Source of the DNA: Dermanyssus gallinae
Taxonomy: Eukaryota > Arthropoda > Arachnida > Mesostigmata > Dermanyssidae
Reading direction: 5' to 3'
DNA length: 64,000 bases
NCBI GenBank assembly: GCA_003439945.1
Contig: QVRM01000292.1
Span: 802,001 to 866,000 of the forward strand
Part shown: one piece after another, positions 11,701 to 21,701 of the stretch
Layout of the letters: every line of letters begins with the position of its first letter
Numbering within the stretch: position 1 is the first letter of the stretch
The notes under the pieces: model-generated
The model's database searches: none
The model's input: only the letters and a program-made list of their open reading frames with translations
Told to the model about the DNA's origin: nothing
Made by a program: the position numbers and the translations under genes

Positions 11701-11989
11701 ACGAGTAGAGAACACCCACCCCGTCTAATTCCACCCACGCAAAGCCACTTTCGCCACTCTCCTGAGCCCGTACTGCCCATTTGGCGTTGTCCTCTCCTGT
11801 CCACCAGGTTGCCGCATCGATGCGTTCATCGGTATTTATAGAACCCTTCTTTCTCATTCGCTTCTTGTTCGGTTCCGAAAGGAGGCATAATGCTATGCCC
11901 CTCTCCCGGACCGTCTCCTCAAGCAGGTCGTCCGCAGCTCTGCACCGGTTGAGGTTCACCTGAAGTATTCTGATCATTCGAAGTACCAT
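8757..11989 (-). pseudogene. R1-like ORF2: AP endonuclease plus reverse transcriptase
   Basis: Likely starts are ATG 11989 or 11977 (MIRILQVNLNRCRAADD). Endonuclease motifs are LLSEPN, GDFNSASTAWGSRN, SHVDLT and NHSDHRC. A one-base shift in a G-run near 11005 moves the frame before LDVDEQSATLLESY. Another defect is an in-frame TAA near 10590 (WPKLF-stop-ALVMRLL). RT motifs are GKAPGPDGVPP, ICLLDTMGKI, QYGFRKGKSTLDAL, LLDVKNTFNSMSW, SAGVPQGSVLGPILWN, the catalytic YADDMALVI and YLGVVLDKGL. An in-frame TGA at 9180-9182 precedes the C-terminal knuckle CALCRLGETDDVEHTVLRC. The protein ends at TAA 8757. An undamaged version would be about 1,070 residues. Confidence 0.92.
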
Positions 11990-12153
11990 TGACTTACCCT
12001 CCCTTGGCTGCGGCACCAGCGACAGCGGCGCTGATGGCAGCACGCCTCTCTCCTGCTGTAACCCTCGCTGTCCGTAGTCAATTGTTTAGCTTCTTTGCGC
12101 TGTCGCTTCTTTTCGGCCGCTTCCTGGCGCGCCCTAGCCTCCTGCTCGGATGC

Positions 12154-14458
12154 TTATCTCCGCTTCCTTTCACCTTCGAACTTCTCGAGGTTACTCTTAC
12201 GAGCAGCCTCTTTCAGCTCCTCAAGTTTTTTTGCCAGCGCTGGGCATTTGCTTGACGAAGCCGAGTGCCCGTCGACTTTGCAGATATAGCAATGCCTGGT
12301 TTCGCTAGTGCACGCACTAAGGAGGTGCCCGACGTCGCCGCACCGGTAACAGCGTCGGCCTTGCGCTTTCTCCTCCTGACAGTCTTTAGCCATGTGGCCT
12401 TGCTTCTGGCAGTTAAAGCATGTTGGTGTTGCCGATCTGCAGGTGCTTCATGTCGACTAGTCTTTTTGCCGCCGCAGTCGGGAGAACGACAAGACACTGG
12501 TATCGCCCTGTCCTGCCGGACCGCGGGTATTCTGTGCGCATGCGCATATCTGCCGGCATGCTCAACTTTCGCCTGATCGTTTTTTCGATGCTGTCACTGT
12601 CCGCAAACGGGTCCACGTCTCGCAGTACGATCGTCTTTGGCGGTCCCCCAGAGTCTCGGCAATCAACCTTTGTGTTGATCGATCGTGCTAGCGTCTCAGC
12701 AAATGTGCCTGTTGATGCCTTTGTGCCCGTCACTCTAACGAGAACGTCCCCACTTTCGGTCGTGGCTAGTCCTCCGCGCGCGGCCATTACCACGCCCGCC
12801 GCTGCATTTTTTCGCACGCTCATGAGCGTTTCTGCTGCAGTTTTACCCTCAACCTTCCTTACCCGGACAGTGGTATGGGTCGCCCACGTCTGGTCTGAGG
12901 CGTTTGTCTCTTTTGTTAAGCTTCGATCCGCGGGCGGTGTTCTAACAATGAGCTCGACATCACAGTCGAGTACCCGACAGCACGCCTCAAGGATCTGAGG
13001 GATCGTGTAGTCTCCCAGCTCCTCGGTCACAGCCACAGCTAGTGCCTCCTCCCGCCTATCTACATTAAGAGTATGCAGGAGTCTGCCAAAAAGCCTAATT
13101 AAGTCGGCCGAGGTCGCCACCAAGGGGACCATCCCGGCCACTAGCGTTCGTGACGCCTCCGGGGGACTCTGGTACATTCCCTCCGTCTCCCCTTCTTCGT
13201 CTATCTCGCCGTCGCCGACGACCTCAAAGTAGCTTTTGCATCTAAGTGCCGCCACCTTTCCTGGTTTAAGGTCGGCCAGCGCTGCCGCACCGGGAAACTG
13301 AGGAAGCACATGTTCGATGAGTCCTCTGTCTCTCTCCGATCCCTTCATCAGAATGAGTCCTCGCGCTTTTCTAGGGCTCCCAATCCCCCTATGGGTTAGC
13401 TTCACCCTTTTGAAGCATCTTTCTGGCCATCTCTTTAACACTACGCGTGCCGTCTCCTCTACGTCGTTGTTTCGGGTTGCCGCTTCCAAGGCCGTGTCGA
13501 TCGTTGCAGCCGTCTCGGCCTCTCTCGCCTTGATCTGCTCTTTTTCGAGCTTCTGATTACATTTCGAACACAGTGAGTTTCCGTGCAGCTCGAGCTCCCT
13601 GTTCACCCCAGCAAGCTTTCGGACTTCTTCCTTGAGCTCGGCCTTAGCCTTTAGTAAGGCGTCTGCCTCATTGTTGCCCGAAGCCTGCGTGAATGTCCGC
13701 CTGAGTTCTGATAGCTCGATCTCGAGTGACTCTACCCGCTTTTTTTCGGCTTCGAGCTTTCCCATCCACTCACGGTCTCTCTGTTTGGAAAGACGCTTGT
13801 ATTTTAGAGAAAACTTACCTACCTCCCCAACGGCGTCCTTGATGAACATCTGGGTATGCGGGTATCGCACTATTAGTTGACTCAACACCTTGGACCAGGT
13901 GCGCATCTGCTCGGCAGCTCCGTCTGCGTCTTTAGGCTCAATTCTTCTCATTGGCCAAGCCTTTACAGGCAACTCAGGCACGGTTTTGACCCCGCCCTTA
14001 GTCTTTGACTGAAGATAATCCAGCCATGGTTCGTTATCCTCTAAGCCCCCATCGTTCTCGTTTCCTTCATCATCACTCGCGTCTGCAGGTGTTTCAGTCT
14101 TTCGTCTTCGCTTCGGGGTTTGTTTCGACGTCTTTTCCGTGATCTTCCCGCCCTTCCCTTTTTCCTCCTCGTTTTCTCTTTCGTTGTCCATTGCCTGTTT
14201 TCCCGCACAGTTTTGGACTCCCTTCACCACTACCTGCGTATTCACATCCTCCGCGCCGTCATCCTCTGAGCTGGAGGTGTGTATGAACACTCCCCCCAGA
14301 GCTCTCTTCGGTTGGCTCTCTTCCATTCTTCCCTCTCTCGTCTCTGTCATTCCCGTTCTTTCGCATCCATTCCCTTGCGTTGGCGTCCTTTGCGTCAGCC
14401 CCGAGGGGGCGAATATTGCCGGCATTTTTCGCCTTTTGTCCCCACCCTGGGAACTCAT
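12154..14458 (-). pseudogene. R1-like ORF1 (gag) with coiled coil and CCHC knuckles
   Basis: The first ATG is at 14458 (MSSQGGDKRRKMPAIFAP). The N-terminal third is acidic and lysine-rich with a basic cluster TPKRRRKTETP, a possible nuclear signal. A charged helical stretch (about residues 200-300) with WMGKLEAEKKRVESLEIEL fits a coiled coil. The centre and C-terminal half hold the gag core (YADV-like region replaced by TFAETLARSINTKV, then KTIVLRDVDPFADS, RRKLSMPADMRMRTEYPRSG). A one-base shift near 12418 separates HLQIGNTN from the knuckles CFNCQKQGHMAKDC, CYRCGDVGHLLSAC and CYICKVDGHSASSSKC. The tail is lysine- and glutamate-rich. The stop is at 12154. The gap to ORF2 is about 165 bp. Confidence 0.88.
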
Positions 14459-15100
14459 CGTGTTTGAGCTTGACACAATGCCAAGGTCGCTCAAACCCTA
14501 CGCCCTAATGCGCCGTCCGTATCTCCCGACCAAATCCCTCTCTCCGTGGACCAAGCAGGAGACTTCCTAGAGCGTCTGGTTCAACAGGTACCTATATAAG
14601 GTGGGACCGTTCTCGTGTTGCAGCCTCAACACTGGTCGCAGGAGGCCAGCAGAGGGCGCGATCAATTCCTGGAAGCACCGCCCATTGGGCGAGGGCACTC
14701 ACCGACTGAAGCGCCACCTAGTGGCCGAAATCCCAACTTGCCTGCGTCACTCGTCTCTCAGCCTCGGAGGTCGGCGAACGCACAGACGACACCGTCCTTT
14801 AGTTGTGCAGCCGTTAGAAATCCAAATTTGAATCCGCGGCGGACCGTTCCGAGTCCTCCAACCGCTGCGCGGGTGGTTTCGTTTTGCTTCACTCTACCGA
14901 AAAGGTTTTGTTTAAACTTCACAGAACACTAGCTCCTTACCACTTCGTTTCACGGCCACGCACAACTCACCAAAATGGGCACTGAGTTTCATACATCACT
15001 ATGGTATGCCACTCTCTCGGCCTGTATTCACCCAAGCAAGCGTAAACGCTCGGAGCTCTATCGACACACGTCCGCACTCTTTGGCGCCAAACTAGCAACT
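14459..15100 (-). promoter_or_regulatory. 5' UTR and probable internal promoter region of R1 element 2
   Basis: The interval runs from the TSD to the first ORF1 ATG. LINEs of this type carry their promoter inside this region, so it should hold one here. I see no defined promoter box and give no finer call. Confidence 0.5.
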
Positions 15101-15114
15101 GCAATGGTCTGTCT
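15101..15114. repeat. Target-site duplication, 5' side of R1 element 2
   Basis: GCAATGGTCTGTCT matches 8473-8486 at all 14 positions. Beyond it the older LINE resumes in the RT frame (RNGPHCIAQEVIQ). Confidence 0.92.
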
Positions 15115-15235
15115 GTATAACCTCTTGCGCAATACAGTGAGGCCCATTTCTAATAGTGATGTCGTTTGCAGAGAGAATGCCTCTGATTAGGTTGAACATT
15201 TGACCTAATCTCGAGATTTGAATTTACTACGATAC
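15115..15235 (-). mobile_element. Older LINE, RT piece upstream of R1 element 2
   Basis: The minus strand reads MFNLIRGILSANDITIRNG, equivalent to IFNLLHDMLSHTVVLIKNC in the LINE at 57.4 kb. It continues at 8472 after a one-base shift. Homology is lost above about 15235. Confidence 0.7.
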
Positions 15236-16110
15236 GTCTGAGCTAAAACAGCCGGAAAAAATAGTGTACTACAAAAATAGTGCACCTGGTAAATGTGCGT
15301 TAAAGAAGTCAAAAAGTGTTTTATTAGCCGATCAATGTGCGTCATATATATTTATTCGCATAAAGCTTCATACTTCTGAACCGTTTACATAGAGGCTTTG
15401 GCTCTTTCGCCATTACTTTGCCAAAGTAAAAGGAGCACCAAGTTTCACGACCTTTAACATCCGACGGAATTTCAGAGATTTCTTAATATTTCAGTAAAGA
15501 AGCACGCTCGCGTAAGCCATGATAAGGCTATGACTCACATCTCTACAGCCGCAATAACAAAATTGCACAAATGAATATCCTTACCCACTGTATTCTCCTG
15601 GATTGGCCTTTTGTGATTTTTCTTTTCTCATAGATCGAGATCTGGCTCGGGGTAATAACATTTTTGTCCGATTAAAAAATTATCGTTGAGGTGGGTGCGT
15701 TCTTTTTATGGAGGCCTCAAGGCTTCCTTTATTTCCTAAGAGATCAAAAAGTTAGAACACCGCTTAACTAAGTGTGCACAGCTTTATGATGCGACTGCGG
15801 TGTAAAACAAAATAGAGAATTATCTTAAAAGTAGATCATTTTAGTGCTTGCTCTGGTTACTGAATGAACGACTCACGCAGAGAAGGCAGTAGCCGGCCAA
15901 GTTTGCCCTTGCCGGCGCCTCAGTCAGATCATTTGAGCCGCATTAAACTATAAAAGTCGCGACAACCGTTTGCAGACCTGGTCTTTCTACCCATCTGTTA
16001 TTAGTGCCAAAAGCTGGGTCACAAAGCGGCGGAATTTGAAGAAACGGCGGACGCAACCAGAGCCGGCCCAGTATTTATGTGGAGATCTGGGGCACATTGT
16101 CCGGGGAAAC
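15236..16110. other. Unassigned AT-rich DNA
   Basis: No coding motif, tRNA-like box or repeat shared with the rest of the window is visible here. Confidence 0.5.
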
Positions 16111-16124
16111 AGGCTGCGCGGTCT

Positions 16125-16245
16125 CCTTGTACTATCGTTGTGAAGTTCCGGAGAATATCCCGCCAGACATGCTTGAAGAGATCTTGTGCGCGGTATAGCG
16201 CCTGCCATCCGGCAAGACCTCGGGTCCGGTAGGCACCTGAGAGCC
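16125..16245 (+). pseudogene. Possible R1-type RT fragment (fingers)
   Basis: The plus strand reads PENIPPDMLEEILCAV, a stop, then RLPSGKTSGP. This resembles the helix and K-x-PGPDG block at the start of R1 reverse transcriptases (ERLKAGKAPGPDG in element 1). Nothing downstream extends the match, so this is a weak call. Confidence 0.3.
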
Positions 16246-16942
16246 GCGCTCACCTAACGCTGATACATTTCGGCGGCAGGTGTCGCACGTCTATTGTCTC
16301 TATTAATACAGATGTGATAGACCCTCAAATACTGTCTCTGAGTGCGTCTTTTTGAGCTTAAGATTACTGCCAATGCTGAGCTATAGCCTTGGCAGGGTGT
16401 GGGGCCATCCTTCAGTGGCAAATTTTGCGCAACTGGAGAGATGCCTTACAATGTATATGAAGCGTCTTCTTTGCTTGCTGCGGACGACAACAAACCGCTT
16501 CTTGTACCTGCTAGCAGGTTGTGAACCGGCACTGGTCAGGCTTAGGCCACCTAATACAGGACCACTTCAGCAATTTTGATTGTAGTTGCCTTGGTCACCT
16601 AGGATAAAGTGACCAAGACCTCGGCAGATGAAGCGCACTAAAATACGTACCTTGCCAGTGAGGTTTGGGATGAAATAGCATGCACTAATCGGCACGTGTA
16701 TACAAGGTACATTGTGCCTATCTATCACCACTTGGCATGTTTAACCCAAGGATTTCACCAAGTGGGCAATCAATGTCGTTGTCGGTTCTGCTTACAGATG
16801 TGCGCTAAATACCACGGAGCGAGCTGCCGTTTGCATTGGTGGATTTAATGGTAAAACTGTATATAATGACGATTATGTTACAAGTATGTGTTTTTTTATT
16901 TGATATTTTATTAAATTGGGAACCGTGAAAACCAATTTAGGA

Positions 16943-17020
16943 GTGACCGGTCTGGGTCTCGAACCCAGGCATCCCGAATTCAAAGCAAAGGCTTTTGCCA
17001 TAAGCCATCTTGCTCGGTGA
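16943..17020 (-). repeat. tRNA-like sequence or SINE head
   Basis: The minus strand has a perfect T-arm, CTGGG TTCGAGA CCCAG, with a B-box, and a D-arm with ATGGCTTATGGC as A-box. The acceptor ends do not pair, so it is a tRNA-derived repeat or pseudogene and not a working tRNA gene. Confidence 0.5.
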
Positions 17021-17084
17021 ATCAGTGTCATCTTGAAATGCAAAGTTATTGCGCAATAAACTATAGATATTCAATTTCATGTCA

Positions 17085-17640
17085 GCCCACGGCGCCTTGT
17101 TCGGATTTACTGCAGCCCACCTTATTGCCTGGTACTTGAATAACAGGGTTCTGGGCGGGGACCTCTCGACCGTACTTGATGATATCCGGAGAGTTATTGA
17201 CATCGGTGCGACTAGCGGCCTGACACTGAATTCGGTCAAGTGTGAACTATATGTTACAGCCCACAACGAAGTTGAGCCATTAGATGTAACTGGCCTTTTT
17301 GACTTATTCCCATGCTGTCGCGTAGTGGGCAATGTTAACCTGGAGCTGCTAGGTATACCCTTATTACCGGACGGCATTAGCCAGTCGAGGGACAAACTTG
17401 ACTTCGCCACAGACAGACTACCCCAATTGGGGGCTCACTGCGGTCTGTTCCTTCCTATATCTTGTTTTTCGGTCTCGAGGTTAACACACCTATTCATAGG
17501 TTGCTATCTATGTTTATCACTAGAGCTCTTACAGCTATTTAATGGACCCGCAATCGTGTAGTCATTGACCCAGGCGGCAGACAAAGTTGAGGAATTATTG
17601 GATTCATTTTGCTTCAACTCCCTCACGACGACACGCGGGG
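17085..17640 (+). mobile_element. REL-type LINE copy B, RT fragment
   Basis: The frame shows WYLNNRVLGGDL at the catalytic site (the family has YLDDG, so both aspartates are now asparagine), LDDIRRVIDIGATSGLTLNS, KCELY, NLELLGIPLLPDG and LPQLGAHCGLFLPISCFS. It then jumps from LLQLFN to GPAIV, losing roughly 50 residues that copy A has in between. It is dead by active-site change and deletion. Orientation is opposite to the other REL copies. Confidence 0.8.
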
Positions 17641-17870
17641 TATATGGATACGCGGCCCTATCCCGGATTTACAAGTCTTGTACGGAAACTCGGTGCCGGG
17701 ACCGGGCTCATATATTCGTTCATATATAAACTCACATATTCGCCACACAGGCTCTGACGGGTCGTGGCCAGTTCCAGGTCTACATGAAGAGAATAGGAAA
17801 ATTCCTGACGGACATCTGCGTCCTATGTGACTTCGGTCTCCCGTACACGGAATCCAATATCTTGACTCTG
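17641..17870 (+). mobile_element. R1-like ORF2 C-terminal fragment
   Basis: The plus strand reads WIRGPIPDLQVLYG, then, in another frame, LTGRGQFQVYMKRIGKFL and DICVLCDFG. These match WIRDLIPDLKAWYD, LTGHGQFQTYM and ICALCRLG of R1 element 2. Only the linker and first half of the C-terminal knuckle remain. It abuts REL copy B in the same orientation. Confidence 0.75.
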
Positions 17871-18004
17871 TCATAAGGGAAAAGACGTGACCGGAAGAAG
17901 CCTGAAGGACCAGACTGGCACGGGGATCAGTCCCATCCCTCCCCGGTCCAGTACCCGAATACACAGGTGAGGGTTAAGCACGAGGCACGTGGCGAGCGCC
18001 CTTT

Positions 18005-18690
18005 CAGATCAATTGGCTGGGGTCGCCCAGAGGATCCAGCACTTGTTTAACACCTGCAAGCCCGTTTTCCTCGAGCTGCACTTCGCTATGGATGCTTTTG
18101 GGTTGAAGCCGTAGTTGTGCCTGTCTTTCGTTGCACTTTTCACGTTTCTCCTGGAGGACTTCTTCTGCCGTAGCTGCTCTCAGTTTCCAGGCCTGCTCAC
18201 TGGAGACAATGTATTCTGTAAACTTTATTAAGCTGGACCGAGGTGGATCGCTGACCTCGTGGTGTGGGTCTCCCTCCCTGGCCCATTTCACTCGGACGAG
18301 TCTGCTTGCCCTTAACCGCGCAGCTTCCCAGGCCGAGCAGTGTGTGACTTGGAGTGTCCTCATGTGCCTCTTGGCAGAATACGCACATCGGCGACGAAGC
18401 CTTTCCAACTCGGGACAAATAAGAGTTGAAGTTTCCGTGTCCTGTGAGGATTTTGGTGAGGTGATAGGTGAGGTCTCCCCCAGGCCTCTCTATCCATGCC
18501 TTGATATCTGGCAGCAATACGCGCAGGGATCCTCCAGGACCCCCGGGTGGATGGCGTCCCACTCCTCCTGCCATGTCTTAATTGTGTCGTTTCTCTCGCT
18601 GTCTTTTTCCGTCTGGGTAGGGGCACCTAATTCCCATAATCGCTTTTTTTCGAAAGGAAGCGCAGGCAGACTGGGAAACATATGGCTAAT
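18005..18690 (-). mobile_element. R1-like ORF2 C-terminal fragment, minus strand
   Basis: Three overlapping frames give RNDTIKTWQEEWDAIHPG, then LLPDIKAWIERPGGDLTYH, LTGHGNFNSYLSRVGKAS, CVFCQEAHEDTPSHTL and then a post-knuckle tail. The order equals that of R1 ORF2 C-termini, closest in wording to element 1. The copy is 5'-truncated near 18690 and carries at least two shifts. Confidence 0.8.
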
Positions 18691-19590
18691 GTTACAAGAA
18701 GGCGCAGTGGACGCAACTTATGAGCATTATTATTTGTAAGCTTCGCACAAATGTGTTATGCCATTTTAAGCGTATAGAGAATATACTAACACGACGCTGA
18801 ACGAGGCTACGACAAGTGTTGCATGTTATTTGAAACAGCAGTAATGAGCACGTCGTCATTAACTATGTAAATATATCTAAATAGTATATAGGTTTTCTGA
18901 TTTTAATGCACTATCATTTCTCTAATATTGCATTTAAATGTGATTTTAGCAAAACCAGATTCGGGTAAGTCACAAATTGCTTTTACTGCATCTTTCTAAT
19001 CTCCTTACTTTATTTAAATACGTTTTTTCCTTAAAAAACGAGATTTTATTAACAGTACTAACCTATAGTAATAAAGCTAATCTCAAATTTGTTTAGCCAC
19101 CCTAGCAGCACTCCTAGCAAGAAACACCTACGCTCTGATTTGTCCCCGAAGCAGCCAACTAAACGCAGTACCAGGTCCGTGATGCCCAGAGTATTTAAAT
19201 ACAAAAGGCTATGGTTGTCAAGCGTATATATATATATATATATATAGCAAAACGGTCTGAGGCTTTCCATTACCTGGAATATCACGTATCGATCCTGTCT
19301 TGTGAGACCTTTGCTCAAGTTCACAAATAGAGTGGGCAATCGAGACGTCTACAATGGGCCAGGCGGGTTCAGGGCGCTGAGAGTAGCACGGCTGGTGATC
19401 AAAACGTCACCTGTCAACCTGCACACCTATTGGTCGACAGGAACATTTCGGTGAAAGCGGTATTCGAATGCGGACGCAGGGTGATGATGCCTTGTTCCGT
19501 GTAGTGATAGGTGACGGCAAATGAAGTACAGAATGAGTGAATTCTTGCCCGAATTTGTCATTGGCTGCTGGTGTTTCTTACAAGCTCCTC
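18691..19590. other. Unassigned AT-rich DNA with a short (TA)n tract
   Basis: A (TA)11 run lies at 19225-19246. I see no coding motif. The minus-strand frame over 19058-19339 crosses the TA run and is not convincing. Confidence 0.5.
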
Positions 19591-19599
19591 TAAAAACTG

Positions 19600-20440
19600 T
19601 GAGGGACTTAGAGGAGCAACAGACCTAGCGCCAGTTGTCATACCTACGTCGATAGACATTGCTCTTTTTACGGACAATTACCCGGGGGAGGAACTACATA
19701 TAGATAATGTAAGAGAAATCGAACAGCTGGCAGTTTTACATGCGCCGGCGCATTGTATGAGGAAGAACGATTTCTGTGTAGGCGCCTCGACTATGAGGCT
19801 GAACATAGTCGTCTTCTACCTTCCCACAAAATTTGGTTCGGCAGAGGTCGCTGGCACAGTGAGTTTTAGGGTATCAGGTTATTTCAACCATCGTCGGTGG
19901 CGACTTGAATGTCTGATGGTGAAGCAGTTGCAAATACTCCTGATATTCGGGAAAGTCAGTGAGACATTCCACTCTTGGCTGCCAGAAGACATATAGACGT
20001 TTTACTTTTAGCGGTTGACAGTCTTGAGGTGGGTCGTGATATGGACACTTGCTGTGAGAGCTAAGGGCCGCTAGAGAAAACGATGAGAAGTGCAGTTAGG
20101 TGGAAAAGACCGGGGTAGAGCAGACCACAACAGTCGTTTTCTCAGACATGCCATTCTGCCCAGCATGGGTTGCTCGACCTTTTGAACCAGCAGGACGCCT
20201 ACTGGCCGCTTCAGGCAAAATGATAGAGAACGTCCTGGATTACCGCCTAAACGAGGAGATCGAAGCCAAGGGAGCGCTATCAGTACGGACTCCGGTAAAG
20301 TCGATCCATGCTCGAAGCTCTAAAGAGGGTGCTGCAACCAGCAGGTGAGGAGACTATGAAAACCCTCAAAACGAGGTGATTCAGGCATTCTATCCGCCTT
20401 GATGCAACAAATGCCTTCAACACAATGAACTTACAGCACT
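19600..20440 (+). mobile_element. Degenerate R1-like ORF2 (endonuclease and RT motif A)
   Basis: The best part is 20205-20430. It reads GKMIENVLDYRLNEEIEAKG, then SRSMLEALKRVLQP and IRLDATNAFNTMN after frame changes. This parallels GKILENVIVERLNAEIKLKG, STLDALTRVLERA and LLDVKNTFNSM in R1 element 2. Upstream, SIDIALFTDNYPGEELH, LNIVVFYLPTKFG and VGGDLNV (near 19905) fit a ruined AP endonuclease. The 5' portion is less certain than the RT. Confidence 0.6.
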
Positions 20441-20865
20441 AAGCACATCAAACACTTTTTTTTATAGGGTCATCGGTCAAAACGTTTCAAACGCGTAGTA
20501 AATGCAAGAAATGAAACTAGATTTTTGTCTGTGCGCTTAAAGGGTCAAAAAAAACACAGGTAAACGGCATGTGGCAAAATAACCTAGGTGATTAAAAATA
20601 AAAGCAACTCCTATAACACGTACCAACAAGGCACCGTCCGTCTAGGTTTACGCAGGTTTTCCCAGATTTATGCTGGAGCAATGCCAGTAGAATCCAGGGC
20701 GCTAGGCAACGTTACTACTTAGAGATCTGCACACAAAATATGTGCGCCCTGATAATAAGTCAGCGATGCCCGCAGTATTTAGATATGAAAATATGGTTGT
20801 GCGCCAAATATCTAGTGCTCGCATAGTAGTGTGAGATCTTAAAAGTAATATAAACAAACACGTTA

Positions 20866-20870
<5 letters not shown>

Positions 20871-20909
<39 letters not shown>
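20871..20909. repeat. (TA)n microsatellite
   Basis: Uninterrupted TA dinucleotide run of about 39 bp; a second one follows at 20975-21001. Confidence 0.95.
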
Positions 20910-20913
<4 letters not shown>

Positions 20914-20970
20914 ACCTTCCCACAAGTATATATATGGTTGATTATTCGCTTGTATACATACATACCTAAA

Positions 20971-20974
<4 letters not shown>

Positions 20975-21001
<27 letters not shown>
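20975..21001. repeat. (TA)n microsatellite
   Basis: Uninterrupted TA dinucleotide run of about 27 bp. Confidence 0.95.
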
Positions 21002-21007
<6 letters not shown>

Positions 21008-21204
21008 CAGCTTCACGTGGACCACGGCACGGCCCGGAGTTTAGAAGACTGTTAATTACCTCGAAGCCAAATGAGCCAAATGACATATTGTATCGTCTGT
21101 TCAGGCAGAGGCTGGTGCCCCTCCAAACAGTCACTTTTCTCGGCATATTTCAAAGGAATAGCCGGAATTCATGATAGGACTATTTCCGTGATCGTTGTCA
21201 ATCA

Positions 21205-21395
21205 TCCCGTCGAGCCCGGTTGCGTGGTGCATTCGTCTACGTCTCGCGACCAAAGGAGACACATAGGTGCGCGGGTTCGAACCCCACCGTTGCACGTTTG
21301 TACTTATGGGGGTCCGTGTATGAAGCAATGCGAAAAGAAATCCCATGAGCGTTGAATTTTTGCTGAGATTTAGCCCAGAAAGTATTTTTTAGTTA
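21205..21395 (+). repeat. tRNA-derived SINE-like repeat, copy 1
   Basis: An A-box-like GCGTGGTGCA is followed by a strong B-box, GGGTTCGAACCCC (about 21274). The downstream body CACCGTTGCACGTTTGTACT, then TATGGGGGTCCG and TATGAAGCAATG, recurs at 33025-33135 with about 80 percent identity by eye. This arrangement fits a tRNA-derived SINE. Confidence 0.6.
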
Positions 21396-21701
21396 ATCAT
21401 TTTAAAATGGCAAACATTTGAATAAAAACAACAGTGGTTTTGCCAATTATTTGAAAAGCATAATTCATCAGATTGTTTGTTTTATTGACATGCCCTTTTA
21501 CAGGCAATCTGTCACAATTTATGCCAAAGTCATATTTCATTAAACATACCTATAGTTGGAGCACCTGCATCTGTCGAGTCTAATCACAATATTATACACA
21601 CACGCAAACCAATATGATTTTGTTTTATTTTATGTATACCCATATCATAGGGTACTCTCATCTTGCACAAAATCGACAATTTACTGATTTAAAAACTAAG
21701 A

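Larger units (their letters stand above)
8487..15100 (-). mobile_element. R1-like LINE 2, near full length (6,614 bp)
   Basis: This is the most complete retrotransposon in the window: a 14 bp perfect TSD, a roughly 640 bp 5' UTR, a gag ORF1 of about 770 codons, ORF2 with AP endonuclease and RT, a 270 bp 3' UTR with the conserved hairpin, and a short poly(A). Order and motifs are those of the R1 clade. It is inactive: there is one frameshift in ORF1, one in ORF2 at a G-run, and two in-frame stops in ORF2. The insertion lies in the RT domain of an older LINE, giving a clear order of insertion. Confidence 0.92.

Noticed and set aside
16943..17020. tRNA gene on the minus strand
   Set aside because: The T-arm and D-arm are good, but the 5' and 3' acceptor strands do not pair.
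21231..21300. Possible functional tRNA gene with perfect B-box
   Set aside because: The acceptor and anticodon arms do not fold, and the downstream body is repeated at 33 kb. It is a SINE-like repeat.
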